A DNA stretch of 34,776 nucleotides from Acrasis kona (GCA_026419775.2 JAOPGA020000807.1:1-34776), one strand, 5' to 3'. Counted from the first letter of the stretch, positions 1 to 10,474 are shown. Notes: generated by a model not told the origin, from the sequence alone. Numbers and translations are program-made.

Positions 1-235
1 AAAAAGTTCGAATGAACCACCTCCCATGTATTCTGTCTTTGGTGTGCTGAGGGGTAAGGATGGAACTTGACCTCACCAAGCATTGTATTTTCGGTTGAGG
101 AGGAGTTTTTTGTGAATGTGCTGTGCAATTCAGTTTATTTGAACGCTGAGCTAAGACTTACAAATGACATTTGCTGATGTCGTAGTTTTCGTTCGCTACA
201 TCATCATTAAGGAGGTCTCTCACACGTACTTTCAT
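1..235 (-). CDS. Partial two-exon protein running off the left edge
   Basis: Seen: a reverse-strand ATG at 235 (MKVRVRDLLNDD...) opens exon 1, 162-235. A consensus donor (GTAAGT) begins at 161 and the acceptor CACAG ends at 121. The frame (phase 2) then stays open from 120 to the window edge, ending in ...GEVKFHPYP...WEVVHSNFF. The 41-nt intron matches the size of all others here. About 64 residues are visible. I do not recognise the family. The gene is divergent from the small tentative gene at 421. It is supported by the clean splice signals and by the open frame on both sides. The true start could lie further upstream. Confidence 0.5.
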
Positions 236-420
236 GTTGTTTTTCGGGAGTTGTGAATACCAAGGAGGTCAGTTAATTACCCAAATAAAAGAAATTTAAT
301 TCGGGTTTTTTTATTCTTTTGGGTTTAGTCCCCGATATCAGAAGTAAGTTTGTTATTTTGATAGCAATATTGTTAATTTTCCGGAATTCCCACACAACTA
401 TTTTTGTACCGGCTTAATAA

Positions 421-741
421 ATGGAGAATTTAAGCAGTTATCCCGTGTACTAATTTCGATTTTAATAAGGCTTTTATCCGCTAGTAATACTAGATTTGAC
501 AGAATCAAAAGCAGTTGACAACTTCTCATCGGAACCGATCACCCGACGAGCGCTTCTATCTCGGAGGAAAATAAATAAATCTACCTACTTGTACCTTCAT
601 GGACAAATAAATACATTGTATGGGATGTCTGAATATGTCGATCACACCCAAATTAATATTCTAAAATTCTCTGTAAAAAGAACATTGCAAGTGAAGGCTA
701 GTGTTATATCAGCCATTAGATCAGCATGGTCGAAAGAATGA
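421..741 (+). CDS. Tentative small two-exon hypothetical protein
   Basis: A frame open from 469 to the TGA at 739-741 encodes a basic, helix-like protein (...RRALLSRRKINKSTYLY...). It has no good ATG near its 5' end. A tentative model starts at ATG 421, with exon 1 at 421-436, an intron at 437-469 (donor GTTATC, internal TACTAAT branch-like motif, acceptor AAG) and exon 2 at 470-741, giving about 95 residues. The donor is weak compared with the other introns, so the 5' end is uncertain. No family was recognised. It lies 116 bp upstream of the Nudix gene on the same strand. Confidence 0.3.
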
Positions 742-857
742 TGAGCTCTGATCTACATGTTTAGTCTGCAGTGATCTTTTTTGTATGTTCGCAGTCGTTA
801 CATACATTGTCGCGGTGTCATATATATCACGACGTGCTGTGAGAATCTTTTGTAAAA

Positions 858-1766
858 ATGAGGTCAGCTTCAACCATCATACTCGTTGCATCAAATCAAT
901 GGCTTTCTAACCACAGCAAGCTATTGTACACGCCATGTAGTGAGAATTATAGATTATTAATGGTTAAAAGGAACAACCGGACGAAGTTCATGAAGAACCA
1001 CTATGTGTTTCCGTACCTAACTTTATGAATTAAAACTAATTATTTAGAGGAGGTGCACAAGACGACTCGGATGATGATCCTATATGGAAAACACTTGTAG
1101 ATTGTGCAAGTAGTAAACACGATGATCTTGCCGCGAGGATATGCTGTGTTCGGGAGTTATTTGAGGGCAAGTGTACATACTATTGCATACTAATGTTCAG
1201 AAAGTGGAGTCGCTCTTGTTAGTAATCTGGAGTCCTTACCAGAATCAGAGTTGGAAAATTGGCGCACCAGGGTACACAATAATGGTGTAGAGTTTATAAA
1301 GTTTGCAAAGCTCAGAGCACCTAAAGTGAATCAATTAAAACTTTGGTCTCATTGGATAACACCCTTGGAAGAAAAGGTACGATTTGACACGAAGTTTTAC
1401 TTATACGTCCTTGACGACAACGAAAGACATTTAGTGTCCCATGATGGTGAAGAACTAGTTGACTCAAAGTGGGTGTCACCAGAAGAAGTTTTGAAGCTTT
1501 TTCATAATAAAGAGCTGATGCTTGCACCTCCAACGTGGTTCCTTCTGAATGAAATGTCAAAAATAAAAGACTGGAGGGATCTTGAGGGTGTGAAAAGATG
1601 TGTCAAAGTGGTTCAACCTACCATTTGCACGAACGACCAAGGTAATAAAGTTGTGTGTCTACCCGGAGATTTCAAACACCACCAAGGCGGGGAACAATTA
1701 AATCGCATTGTCATGGTGGATCCATTCACTTTTGTCCATCAGTGTGGGATGTCTCCGAAATTTTGA
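858..1766 (+). CDS. NUDT19-like Nudix hydrolase (acyl-CoA/CoA diphosphatase type)
   Basis: Three exons (858-1012, 1048-1166, 1201-1766) give 279 aa. The N-terminus reads ASTIILVASNQ, then LLMVKR, then VFPGGAQDD. After an insertion typical of the NUDT19 subfamily comes the Nudix box end RELFEESGV. Downstream, FDTKFYL and the APPTW motif also match NUDT19. Family members cleave CoA and CoA esters, usually in peroxisomes or mitochondria. Here the C-terminus is MSPKF, so no PTS1 is visible and location is open. Intron 2 (1167-1200, 34 nt) starts with GC (GCAAGT) rather than GT. Only this reading restores the Nudix box, and the intron carries TACTAAT. The stop is 29 nt before the next gene's ATG. 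Confidence 0.85.
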
Positions 1767-1795
1767 ATAAAGATTGTTGTTACAATGGGCAAATC

Positions 1796-2710
1796 ATGAT
1801 TATCATTTTATGCTTCGTCTTGGGTGCTTCTGTTTTTTTGGCATGGCATTTTTTAGAGTATAACTTTATTAAGAAGTATGCTATCGAAACCAACTTCGTG
1901 CGACAAAACTGTTTAATAACAGGAGGCTCAAGTGGAATCGGTCTAGAGATTGCAAGATTTTTTATAAGGGATGGTTTTAATGTATTTATAATCTCAATAG
2001 AAGATGAAGACAACACAAAAAAAGCGAAGCAATACTTGCAGAAATTCAACATTCATAACGTCACAATTAGTTTTATACATTTCGATTTATCGAGTGGCGA
2101 TGATCAAAGAGAAGAGCTATGGAGAAAACTAACAAATAACAACAAAATCAAGATTTCACATTTAGTAAATAACGCAGGATTCGGTGTATTGGGTCCCTTT
2201 TCGTCGGTATCGTGGCAAGACCATTCGAGATGTATTGAAGTTAATGTGAGGGCAATGTCACATCTTTCACACATGTTTATTAGGCAAAAAGAGATTCAGG
2301 TTAGAAGGATAATGCACACTAGTTCCATTGGATCCCTCTATCCATGTTCCAATTTTCTTGTGTACGGTTGCACCAAGTCCTTTATCAAGAACATGTCTTA
2401 TGGTCTTCGATGTGAATCTAATTGTCACAACCAGGAATCAAAGCTTACCATCACTACACTCTTGCCAGGTGTGACAAGTACTCCTTTGCTGACCAAATCT
2501 AAATTTAACTCTGCGAACTTTTTCAACATCCTTCCTGTTTTGTCTGCTGAAGACGTTGCTCAGTGTGCTTACTACCATATGATGTGTGGACATTCATACG
2601 CAATCCCTGGTCTATTCAACAAGTTTGTAGTTTTCGGTTTGATGTTTTGTCCTGAGTGGATTTCGTCTAGATTATCAGAAATGATGATGAGGTTGCCAAC
2701 AAAAGGATGA
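1796..2710 (+). CDS. Membrane-anchored short-chain dehydrogenase/reductase
   Basis: 304 aa, single exon. An N-terminal hydrophobic helix (about residues 1-22) anchors the protein. A classical Rossmann SDR domain follows: TGGSSGIG (cofactor loop, about 43-50), NNAG, a catalytic serine in HTSSIGS and YGCTK (the YxxxK pair). The overall plan matches the ER-bound 17-beta-HSD12 / ketodihydrosphingosine reductase group, which reduces 3-keto lipids with NADPH. The substrate cannot be fixed from sequence. I chose ATG 1796 because it precedes the membrane helix. The open frame extends upstream but overlaps the Nudix coding end. A tiny upstream ORF (1785-1799) ends inside this start codon. Confidence 0.85.
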   Translation: MIIILCFVLGASVFLAWHFLEYNFIKKYAIETNFVRQNCLITGGSSGIGLEIARFFIRDGFNVFIISIEDEDNTKKAKQYLQKFNIHNVTISFIHFDLSSGDDQREELWRKLTNNNKIKISHLVNNAGFGVLGPFSSVSWQDHSRCIEVNVRAMSHLSHMFIRQKEIQVRRIMHTSSIGSLYPCSNFLVYGCTKSFIKNMSYGLRCESNCHNQESKLTITTLLPGVTSTPLLTKSKFNSANFFNILPVLSAEDVAQCAYYHMMCGHSYAIPGLFNKFVVFGLMFCPEWISSRLSEMMMRLPTKG

Positions 2711-2772
2711 ATGGGAACATTAAAAAAACAATTCACACAAAAGTAATAATCTTTTTAGAGTAATTATTGTGT

Positions 2773-3654
2773 TTAATATTTACCTCTTCTCTCCTCAGTC
2801 CATTGTCTGAACTTTGGTTCGTAGCTGGTAACAGTTTGGTTTAGCTTGAGCTTGGCACCTCCTAATTTGTTACCAAGATGGGCGCATACAATGTTGTCAA
2901 AGTTCCATTCCTTGATAACTCTCAATACCCAATCTCTGAAAGCGTATGGTGCCTTCTCGTATTGCTTCAAGCCAGAGTTGATGGAGGGGTGGAACATCAT
3001 GTCTCCTTTGTGGATTCCGAAAATTCTTAGAGCAACGCTGTCCTCGTCAGCATAAACGACAGTGTCGTCGATGTGGATGGTACCACTTGGTCTGTGATAG
3101 ACCCAAGCGGAGGCAAAGTGGTTTGTGGACTCTGGTTCAGGGTATTCAAATTCAGCTCCGTCAGGAATTCTGATTTCAACATCTGGGTTCCAACGGTTTC
3201 TAACTTCTTCGTTCATGAGATCTCCTTGCCATTGTACGTCCTTAATGTTCCTCAAATGTCTTGGAGTACCGTAGAATGGAACGCTGGGGAATGCATCGTA
3301 GAATTTCTTGAAGTATGTCGTGTGGAATGGATGAACACCAACAATGGCCTCGATTTTCCTTCCACTATCGGTCATTCTGTCTAGTGCGCTTCGGAGGTCA
3401 TCTGTAAGCTCGATAGTGTCGATTAAAAGGAACTTGCCATTTGGTAATTGAATGACAGACATTTGTGTATCTAGTAGTGTTACTTGTTATAAAAGACCAC
3501 AACACTTACGAACATTAACAACATACAAGACTTTGAAGTCACCTCTGATATTCCAGAAGTTTGTTCCAATCTTGATTGGTACGCCAACAGGCTGGCCGGC
3601 TAAGGCTGCACAAGCTAATAAAGCAGTGGTGAGTAATACTATGATTTTGATCAT
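2773..3654 (-). CDS. Secreted DUF4336-like metallo-beta-lactamase-fold protein
   Basis: Two exons (3510-3654, 2773-3470; 39-nt intron) give 280 aa. Exon 1 encodes a signal peptide (MIKIIVLLTTALLACAALAG) ahead of a mature protein. The body has the strand order of a metallo-beta-lactamase fold: LIDT, IVGVHPFHT, VPFYGTP, WVYHRPSGTIHIDDTV and IVCAHLG. It lacks the HxHxDH metal motif, as in DUF4336 proteins. Activity is therefore unknown and may be absent. The signal peptide implies export or a vacuolar route. It is transcribed toward the SDR gene, with 62 bp between the two stops. Confidence 0.65.
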
Positions 3655-3847
3655 TTTTTATTTTTTAACATGGATTATCTCCACGGAAGAGATTATAAAT
3701 ATCCGATTCAATCACGAATAGCAATTCACAAATACACCCTTTTGATTGACTTTACGCCTGATCATTACATGGATTACAACCACAAACTGATTCATACCTG
3801 AATCAAGATATTCCAGAATAATAATTCATCAGTTTAATGTTAATTTT
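3655..3847. other. Intergenic spacer, AT-rich
   Basis: This spacer lies upstream of the DUF4336-like gene and downstream of the carrier gene, both on the minus strand. It is rich in short GATT/AATC words, like the spacer at 25830-26442. I see no ORF or RNA gene in it. Confidence 0.5.
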
Positions 3848-4785
3848 TTACATTTTGTCTAGTACAAATTCCATTGTTCCCATGGTTGTTATTGTTCCAA
3901 CAATAAACCTTGCCCAGTATGCAGTTAATCCTGCGTACAAACCTTTTATGCCTTCCCTTTTTGCAATCTTTGACATTGCGTCCAACATACCAGAATACTC
4001 CTTATCCCGGCTTTGGTATTGAAGCCGACTGATAACGAGATCAATTGGATATGTTACAGTAAATACAACACTCATGCTTATCGCGGATGATATCCCTGCA
4101 CAAACGTAACGAGGAAGACCAGTGCGATCCGACATTGTCAGTCTAAGTGGTTCATAGAGAGAAAAGTGTACACTGGTCAGAAGTGAGTTTATCATCATAC
4201 AGCGATATCCTGCATAGAATCCTTTTAAGCCCTCATTCTTATAAATGTCCCTTATTGTTTTCACAGGGCCTATAAATTTCTCTTGGGTTTGAAGCCTAAC
4301 CCTAATAACCGAGAATGGAGTAACGAGAGCACTGCTGGCGAACCAAGCAGTCATTACACCCGGTATAATACAAAAGGGATGATTCCTATCTCTTTCAAGA
4401 TACGAACTACAAACAAATTTGACCTTCTCATAAATCGGGAAGAATGTAGATGCTGATATGCATGAGACTAGCATAGATGGAGGAAGGCCTCTATACAAAG
4501 CGAGAAACCCCTCTCGTTTGTATATTTGTGTCATTGCTCTAAAAGGTCTATTTCGTGTGCTTGATGGAAGTATATTTGCGGACGAATGGGCTCTTGATGT
4601 AGCATTGTATCCTGATATTTGCATTCTTATCACATTAAAATCTCAATCAAACTATATAAATTTTACCGGGTCTTTGCGGTATCGATGGGTTGGGTTACAA
4701 ATGAGTTCACGACCCCAGAAATCAAAGCCGCACACATTCTATTCATATACCTGTCCTCCTCTACACATTCTTCAATAGCTTCCAT
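3848..4785 (-). CDS. Mitochondrial carrier (SLC25) family transporter
   Basis: Two exons (4667-4785, 3848-4625; 41-nt intron) give 298 aa, the usual size. Three tandem carrier repeats of about 100 residues are visible. The signature motifs are PIDTAKTRMQ in repeat 1 (spanning the splice site, which confirms the intron), PFSVIRVRLQ in repeat 2 and PIDLVISRLQ in repeat 3. Each is followed by a GLKGFYAGYR-like matrix helix. Such proteins exchange metabolites across the inner mitochondrial membrane. Repeat 2 has Ser in place of the acidic residue, so one matrix salt bridge is lost. The substrate was not assigned. It is divergent from UBA1, with 228-288 bp between starts depending on the E1 start used. 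Confidence 0.88.
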
Positions 4786-5073
4786 TTTATTTTCTTGTAA
4801 TGAGTATCACCGGATCCACCGATCTCCGTAACATGCTGTTGACACAATCATTGTGTCATCCAGAATTTTTTCACAACAACTTAAGGAATGTATAATTATT
4901 GAAAGTTGATCCCAGAAGGAATTGAATAAAGTCTCTTCGAACTCTTTATTGAAACTTGTTGTTTTTCCGGATTGTAAGTGGATTCCGCTCAAATCAAATC
5001 GTTTTGACAATAAATGGGATGTGCAGCCAGCGTCCAGATCATAAATAAAACAGAACAAAGCAAACAAGACACA
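4786..5073. promoter_or_regulatory. Divergent upstream region of carrier and UBA1 genes
   Basis: The carrier (-) starts at 4785 and UBA1 (+) at 5014 or 5074, so both promoters must lie in these 228-288 bp. I see no clear TATA box. The region holds only shadow ORFs. This assignment is inferred from gene orientation. Confidence 0.4.
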
Positions 5074-8000
5074 ATGAGTCAATCTCAAAGTTCTGACAAG
5101 AACAGCGAAATGGATGAAAATTTGTACAGTAGACAAATGTATGTCCTCGGTGTGGACGCTATGAAGAGAATGCAACAAGTAAGATCAAAAATGAAATGAA
5201 ACATTTAAATTCTTTTTTTAAGAGTAATGTTCTAATAGTAGGCCTAGGAGGTCTTGGTGTTGAAATCGCAAAGAACGTCATCTTGACAGGTGTGAAGAGC
5301 GTGACCATTCATGACGACAAACAAGTTTCATTTGCAGACTTATCATCTCAATTCTATCTTTCAGAAAAGGACGTTGGAAAGGTAAGCTTGTGCAATTCAT
5401 ACATGATCCCTAACCAACACTTTTAGAATCGCGCGGAAGTGTCCGTAACGCAACTAAAGGAACTTAACTCATACGTACCAGTCAAGACGCTATCGGGCGA
5501 ACTTACCGACGACATTTTAACCAGTCACAACGTAGTGGTCTTCACCGATCATCACATCGCTTCGCTAGCAGAAAAGAACGAGGTATGCAGGAGGAATGGA
5601 GTCAAATTCATCGCTGCGGAATCGAGAGGAGTGTTCGGATCTCTATTTTGTGATTTTGGAGTTGGCTTCGAAGTATATGATGCTGACGGAGAGACGCCCA
5701 TCCAAAACATCGTGACCAACATTACAAACGATAATCCAGCAGTGGTCAGCGTCCATGACGAGAAGGCCATCCACGGCTACTATGATGGCGATTACGTCAC
5801 TTTTGATTCCATCGAAGGCATGACAGAGATCAATCAAGCAGGTCCCCTCAAAGTCAAATCAACGGGAAAGCACACGTTCACCGTGGACATTGATGCCACC
5901 AAATTCGGCACCTATCATGGAAGTGGATACGTGAAGCAATCCAAGCAAGTACAAAAGATTGATTACCTACCTCTATCGGAGAGCATCAAGAACCCAACCA
6001 TTATCGATACCGACTTTGCTAAATTCGGAAGGCCTCAATTATTACACGCCGCTTTCCAAGCGTTGAACGATTTCCAAAAATCAAACAACAATCAACTACC
6101 CGCATCGTACGATCGCAAGGATGCCGATCGCTTGGTGGAATTGACCAAATCATATGCAGAGGAGGTGGACGAGCGCGTCGTTAGATATCTATCCTACACC
6201 GCACGCGGTAACCTATCGCCCATGGCAGCATTCGTCGGAGGAGTGGCAGCACAAGAAGTACAAAAGGCCACCAGCGGTAAATTCACGCCGCTCAATCAAT
6301 GGATGCACTTTGATTCGTTGGAATCGCTGCCCAGCGACGAATCACAATTGCCATCGCCACAAGATGCACAACCACAGGGCACTCGCTACGACGGTCAAAT
6401 TGCAGTGTTCGGATCCGCCTATCAACAACTTTTGATGAACCAAAAAGTGTTCATCGTTGGTGCTGGTGCATTGGGATGCGAATACATTAAGAGTTTCGCC
6501 ATGATGGGAATCGGATGCGGACCACAAGGAAAGGTGTTCATCACCGACATGGACAACATTGAAATATCCAATTTGAATCGTCAATTCCTATTCAGAAAGA
6601 AGCACGTTGGAAAGTTGAAGAGCACGGTAGCAGCAGAGGTGGCCAAGGAAATGAACCACAGCTTGAACGTGATCGCCCTTCAAGACAAGGTGGCACCACA
6701 AACAGAAGATGTGTTCGACGATGACTTTTGGGAGAATTTGAATCTAATCACCAACGCATTGGATAACGTACAAGCGCGTCTATACGTGGATCAACGATGC
6801 GTGTACTATAGGAAACCACTGTTAGAGGCAGGAACGTTGGGCACCAAGGGCAACACCCAAGTGGTGATTCCGTTCCTCACCGAATCCTATGGATCCACCA
6901 GAGATCCACCGGAAAAGGAGATTCCAATCTGCACGTTGAAGAATTTCCCCAATGCCATCGAACACACCATTCAATGGAGCAGAGATTTGTTCGAAGGAAT
7001 GTTCAACAAGGCGCCAAGCGACGTCAACACTTACTTGACCAAGGCTGATTTCGTTCAAGAGATGGACCAACAAAAGAGGACCATTTTGGAGGGCATTTAT
7101 GAGAACTTGGTGAGCAGCAAGCCGGTCAATTTCGAAGAGTGCGTGGTGTGGGCCAGGTTGAAATTCGAACAATTGTACAATAATCAAATCCTTCAATTGT
7201 TGTATAATTTCCCATTGGACATGACCACGTCCAGCGGCACTAAATTCTGGGGTGGACCCAAACGCGCACCCACCGCGCTCACATTCGACGGCAACGATCA
7301 GGCACATTTAGATTTCGTGATTAGCGCTGCCCATCTACGAGCTAATTTGTATAACATTCAAGCGCCCACCGCCGATTATGATTACAAGAAAGTGTTGAAT
7401 AACATCACCGTTCCAGAGTTTACTCCCAAATCAGGAGTCAAGATTGAAACCGAAGAAAAAAAGAAGGAGGGAGACAGCGCACCAGCTGACAACGATGACG
7501 ATGATCAAGTGGTGAACGAATTGTTGGCATCCATTCCAAAACCAAGCGAATTGTCCAATTGGCGTTTGAACGTGATTGAATTTGAAAAGGACGACGACAC
7601 CAATCACCACATTGATTTTGTCACTGCTGCCAGCAACATGAGAGCAAGAAATTACAAGATACCAGAGGCCAACAAGCACACCACCAAGGGTATTGCTGGC
7701 AAGATTATTCCTGCCATGGTCACCACCACTGCATTGGTGACCGGTCTCGCTAGTTTCGAAATTTACAAGGTAAGAAGATTTTATCGAATCGCACGCATTA
7801 CATCACATTGTGCGCGCAAGTCAAACAAATTCTCTTGATGCAAAGCGAAAGCACGTTGAATTTATTACCGCTTGCTATAACAAAATGTGTGAATCAGAGC
7901 CCATCATGATTATGAAATTCTCTTGGGTTTACGATACGCATTACATTTTGAATGCACGTGTGTGTGTGTGATTGTTGCGATTTGATTTTGTGAATCATGA

Positions 8001-8455
8001 TGCTAACCCATCTCTAGTTGTTGTATAAATTTGATAATGTGGAATTGTACAAGAATGCATTCGTCAACATTGCATTGCCGTTTGTGACGTTTGGTGAACC
8101 TGGTGTTCCTGCCAAGAGCAAGTACTTGGACAAGGAGTGGTCGTTGTGGGATCGATTCGAGATTAACAAGGGAAAGGACATTACGCTCAAGGAACTAAAG
8201 GAGAGCTTTGAGAAGGAGCACAATTTGGAAATTTCGATGATGAGCGCTGGCACTGCCGTCATTTATTCATTCTTTGGCAACAAGAAGAAGATCGCAGAGA
8301 GAATGGCCATGCCTGTTTCAGAGGCAGTCAAGGACGTTACGAAGACCGAATATTTGCCAAAACAAAAGTACATTAGCTTTGAAATTTGTTGCAACGACCA
8401 AGAAGGTGAGGATGCTGATGTGCCATATTTGAGATATCAATTTAAGAACTTTTAA
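5074..8455 (+). CDS. UBA1: Ubiquitin-activating enzyme E1
   Basis: Four exons (5074-5178, 5223-5381, 5427-7769, 8018-8455) give 1014 aa, close to the usual 1020-1060. The inactive adenylation half begins with [10 protein letters not shown] and [12 protein letters not shown]. The active half has the ATP loop GAGALGCE (about 433-440), NLNRQFLFR and the catalytic cysteine in [15 protein letters not shown] (about Cys590). A ubiquitin-fold domain ends the protein. It forms the E1-ubiquitin thioester that feeds all ubiquitin E2s. An in-frame upstream ATG at 5014 would add 20 residues beginning MGCAAS. I prefer 5074 by family comparison. Intron 3 is 248 nt, six times the local norm. Codon choice looks more biased than in neighbours, as expected for high expression. 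Confidence 0.95.
7770..8017 (+). other. Unusually long (248 nt) intron 3 of UBA1
   Basis: This GT-AG intron has donor GTAAGA, a GCTAAC branch-like motif and acceptor TCTAG. It is far longer and visibly less AT-rich than the 33-46 nt introns nearby. It contains a (TG)n run near 7958-7971, the word ACGCATTACAT twice and a short CGCAC/GTGCG stem. I could not identify a snoRNA: no clear C/D box pair or H/ACA box was seen. Confidence 0.85.
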
Positions 8456-8741
8456 TTAAAATGATGTTTTGTGTAAAGTGCTGTCTTCTTGTTTTGAAAA
8501 ATATACCAGATCTGAAATCTATTACATCGTGCATGTTGAACGTGATAGTTTCCTCGCACTGGAAGAGGTTATTTCCACCAATCGTCCTATGACATGTCTT
8601 CTTCTTGATTATGAATACAAGCACCGAAAAATGTGGGGATTAGTTAGTTAGTATGAAGGTAGTGGCCGTGGTAGTGTCAATGTTGATGTCATGTCTCGGC
8701 TGTTTTGTGATTATGGGTTGAATTGGTTGGTTGGTTACAAT

Positions 8742-9239
8742 ATGACAAGCAACGTACAAAAGGAGGATCAAATACGAAGCTCAATTGCCCTAAGCGTGAC
8801 TAGAATTGGAGAGGAGGAGTGTGTAAAGTCAGGGGCTACTTTATCATCAGAGTCAATCCAACTCATGACGCAGTTCGTGTACCACTTTGCAAAGCATTGC
8901 ATGGCACCAGATATGGAACACTTTGCGAGACACCGTCTTCAAAATCATCGCAAACACACCATGGTTGAAATCCTTCCGTCCGATGTTCTTTTATGTGCTA
9001 GAAAATCTCCATCAACAACAGATTCATTAGTAGAGTACCAAAAGAGACAATTGAAAAGAACTGGCAGAAACAAGAAGGTTGACGCGGCACAGCAGATTCA
9101 AGACATTGACTTTGAAGATGATGATGCTTTTGGCATGCTTGATAAATACGGAGAGGACAAGGACGAAGAGGAGGAAAGTGGTCAAGAGGAAGAAAGACCA
9201 AAGAAGAAGTCAAAGCTCGTACTTAGAAAGAATGTTTGA
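8742..9239 (+). CDS. CENPS: CENP-S / MHF1 histone-fold protein
   Basis: 165 aa. Residues about 5-100 follow the CENP-S histone fold: RSSIALSVTRIGEEE, then a middle helix LSSESIQLMTQFVYHFAKHC, then MEHFARHR and the loop-strand TMVEILPSDVLLCARKS. The partner is expected to be CENP-X. Together they bind DNA at kinetochores and in the Fanconi (FANCM) pathway. An acidic then basic low-complexity tail follows (EDDDAF ... KKKSK), a likely nuclear signal. An in-frame ATG at 8691 would add 17 residues; 8742 fits the family better. Its stop codon lies 1 nt from the stop of the opposing WD40 gene. Confidence 0.85.
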   Translation: MTSNVQKEDQIRSSIALSVTRIGEEECVKSGATLSSESIQLMTQFVYHFAKHCMAPDMEHFARHRLQNHRKHTMVEILPSDVLLCARKSPSTTDSLVEYQKRQLKRTGRNKKVDAAQQIQDIDFEDDDAFGMLDKYGEDKDEEEESGQEEERPKKKSKLVLRKNV

Positions 9240-9240
9240 T

Positions 9241-10474
9241 TTATTGACCAGGCAACATGTTGACGTCATATAAACTATACACACCCTCAGAATCAGTTGT
9301 CACCATGTAGCCATCATGACAAGGAACAAATGCACCATGAGTCACATAACCATGAACACCATTCGGTGGTAATGTATTCATTGGCCCATGCCTTCCATAA
9401 TGACAAATGTATTGATTAACTGCATTAAAGTCCCACACGCTTACAGATGAAACTCCAAAGTTAGCACATTTTTGTATTGGATTGTTGTGTCCTCCTCCTG
9501 AACTGCTCCATTCGAAGCAGATTTCTCCTACCGCACTGACGTATGGGTCTTTGTAAGCTATCAAACCTTTTCCATTTCTAATGTCGTGAATTTCCACAGA
9601 GCCATCTCCATACCCAAGACACACAGTGAAAGTCGTCCATGTATGCATGAGAGTAAAGTTCCAACTTGCCACTGGCGGAATAGACGAAGGCGGGCTTTGT
9701 TTGGTCGGTCCTAATATCGAACACATGAAGAACGCCTTGATCTGTGGTGCACGATGCTACATTACGATCTGATGGGTGCCATCTTACGCTTCCGACTACA
9801 TCGTTGCAGTGATAAACGCTATTCTCGCTCTTCTTTTCCATCTTTTGAATGTCGTGAACGAGTCTAGAAATGTCTGTGACGTACACCATTCCGTCGAACC
9901 CACCACTAATCACCAGTCTAGGATTGCAGGGATTTACTGCAACGTTTCTAATTGTATCCGTGTGGAATGTGGGGAGCATGACAATGTCTGAGATGCTAGA
10001 AGCTTCTTCATCAAGCAGAATAATACCGATCCTGTTATTTAGAGCCACTACAATTCTCCTATCATCACCCACCAACCAATCTACATCTCGAACGTGCTCA
10101 TGGATGGGATAAGAATTAAGAATGGGAGATTTTTTGTCTTCTTGTGGCAATGTATGGCCTAGTATCAACCTGTTGTTGAAGTGGGTTTCCTGTGACTGAT
10201 AAACAGTACCGCAGAGGAATAAGGACCCATTTCTTGATATCGCGGGTTTAGATAATCCATCAAACGGGTTGTTGAGGGGAAGCGTGTTACTTATCGTCTT
10301 CAAATCTATTTGGTAGATTGGCTGCATGTTCTGTATTACGGTGTCGTGTAGCTGCTTTTTGACTGTAAAGTATATTGACTGTTGTTCAATATCGTCATCG
10401 GTTATAACTTGACCGCTACTGAGCATAGGGTCTTCTAATATCTCAAGATCGTGGTGAAGTGAGGGCTCAACCAT
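9241..10474 (-). CDS. WD40-repeat protein with an apparent +1 frame change
   Basis: The frame from ATG 10474 carries WD-like units (VRDVDWLVGDDRRIVVAL; VVGSVRWHPSDRNVASCTTDQGVLHVFDIR). It keeps WD-like sense as far as ...SHAYMDDFHC. A second frame, one base on, then supplies LGYGDGSVEIHDIRNG and two more units to the stop at 9241. The switch must fall near 9605-9625, at a TGTGTGT tract. No GT-AG intron of suitable length (3n+1) fits without deleting conserved sequence. The total would be about 410 aa, a single beta-propeller. The subfamily was not identified. The frame change is a sequence error, a recent mutation or a programmed shift. Stop codons are used normally elsewhere. Confidence 0.7.

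Noticed and set aside
5-20. GTTCGAAT word resembling a tRNA T-loop
   Set aside because: There is no paired stem or acceptor arm. The region is coding on the minus strand (partial gene 1-235).
6822-7307. 161-aa reverse ORF opposite UBA1
   Set aside because: It is a shadow of the strongly biased UBA1 codons and has no domain.
7930-8000. C/D-box snoRNA in the long UBA1 intron
   Set aside because: Only partial TGATG-like words; no convincing C and D box pair or terminal stem.
8469-8651. 60-aa ORF between UBA1 and CENP-S
   Set aside because: Starts at a non-ATG codon and resembles no family; likely UBA1 3' UTR.
9579-9726. GT-AG intron to explain the WD40 frame change
   Set aside because: Every candidate is a multiple of three, of the wrong phase, too short, or removes conserved WD40 sequence.
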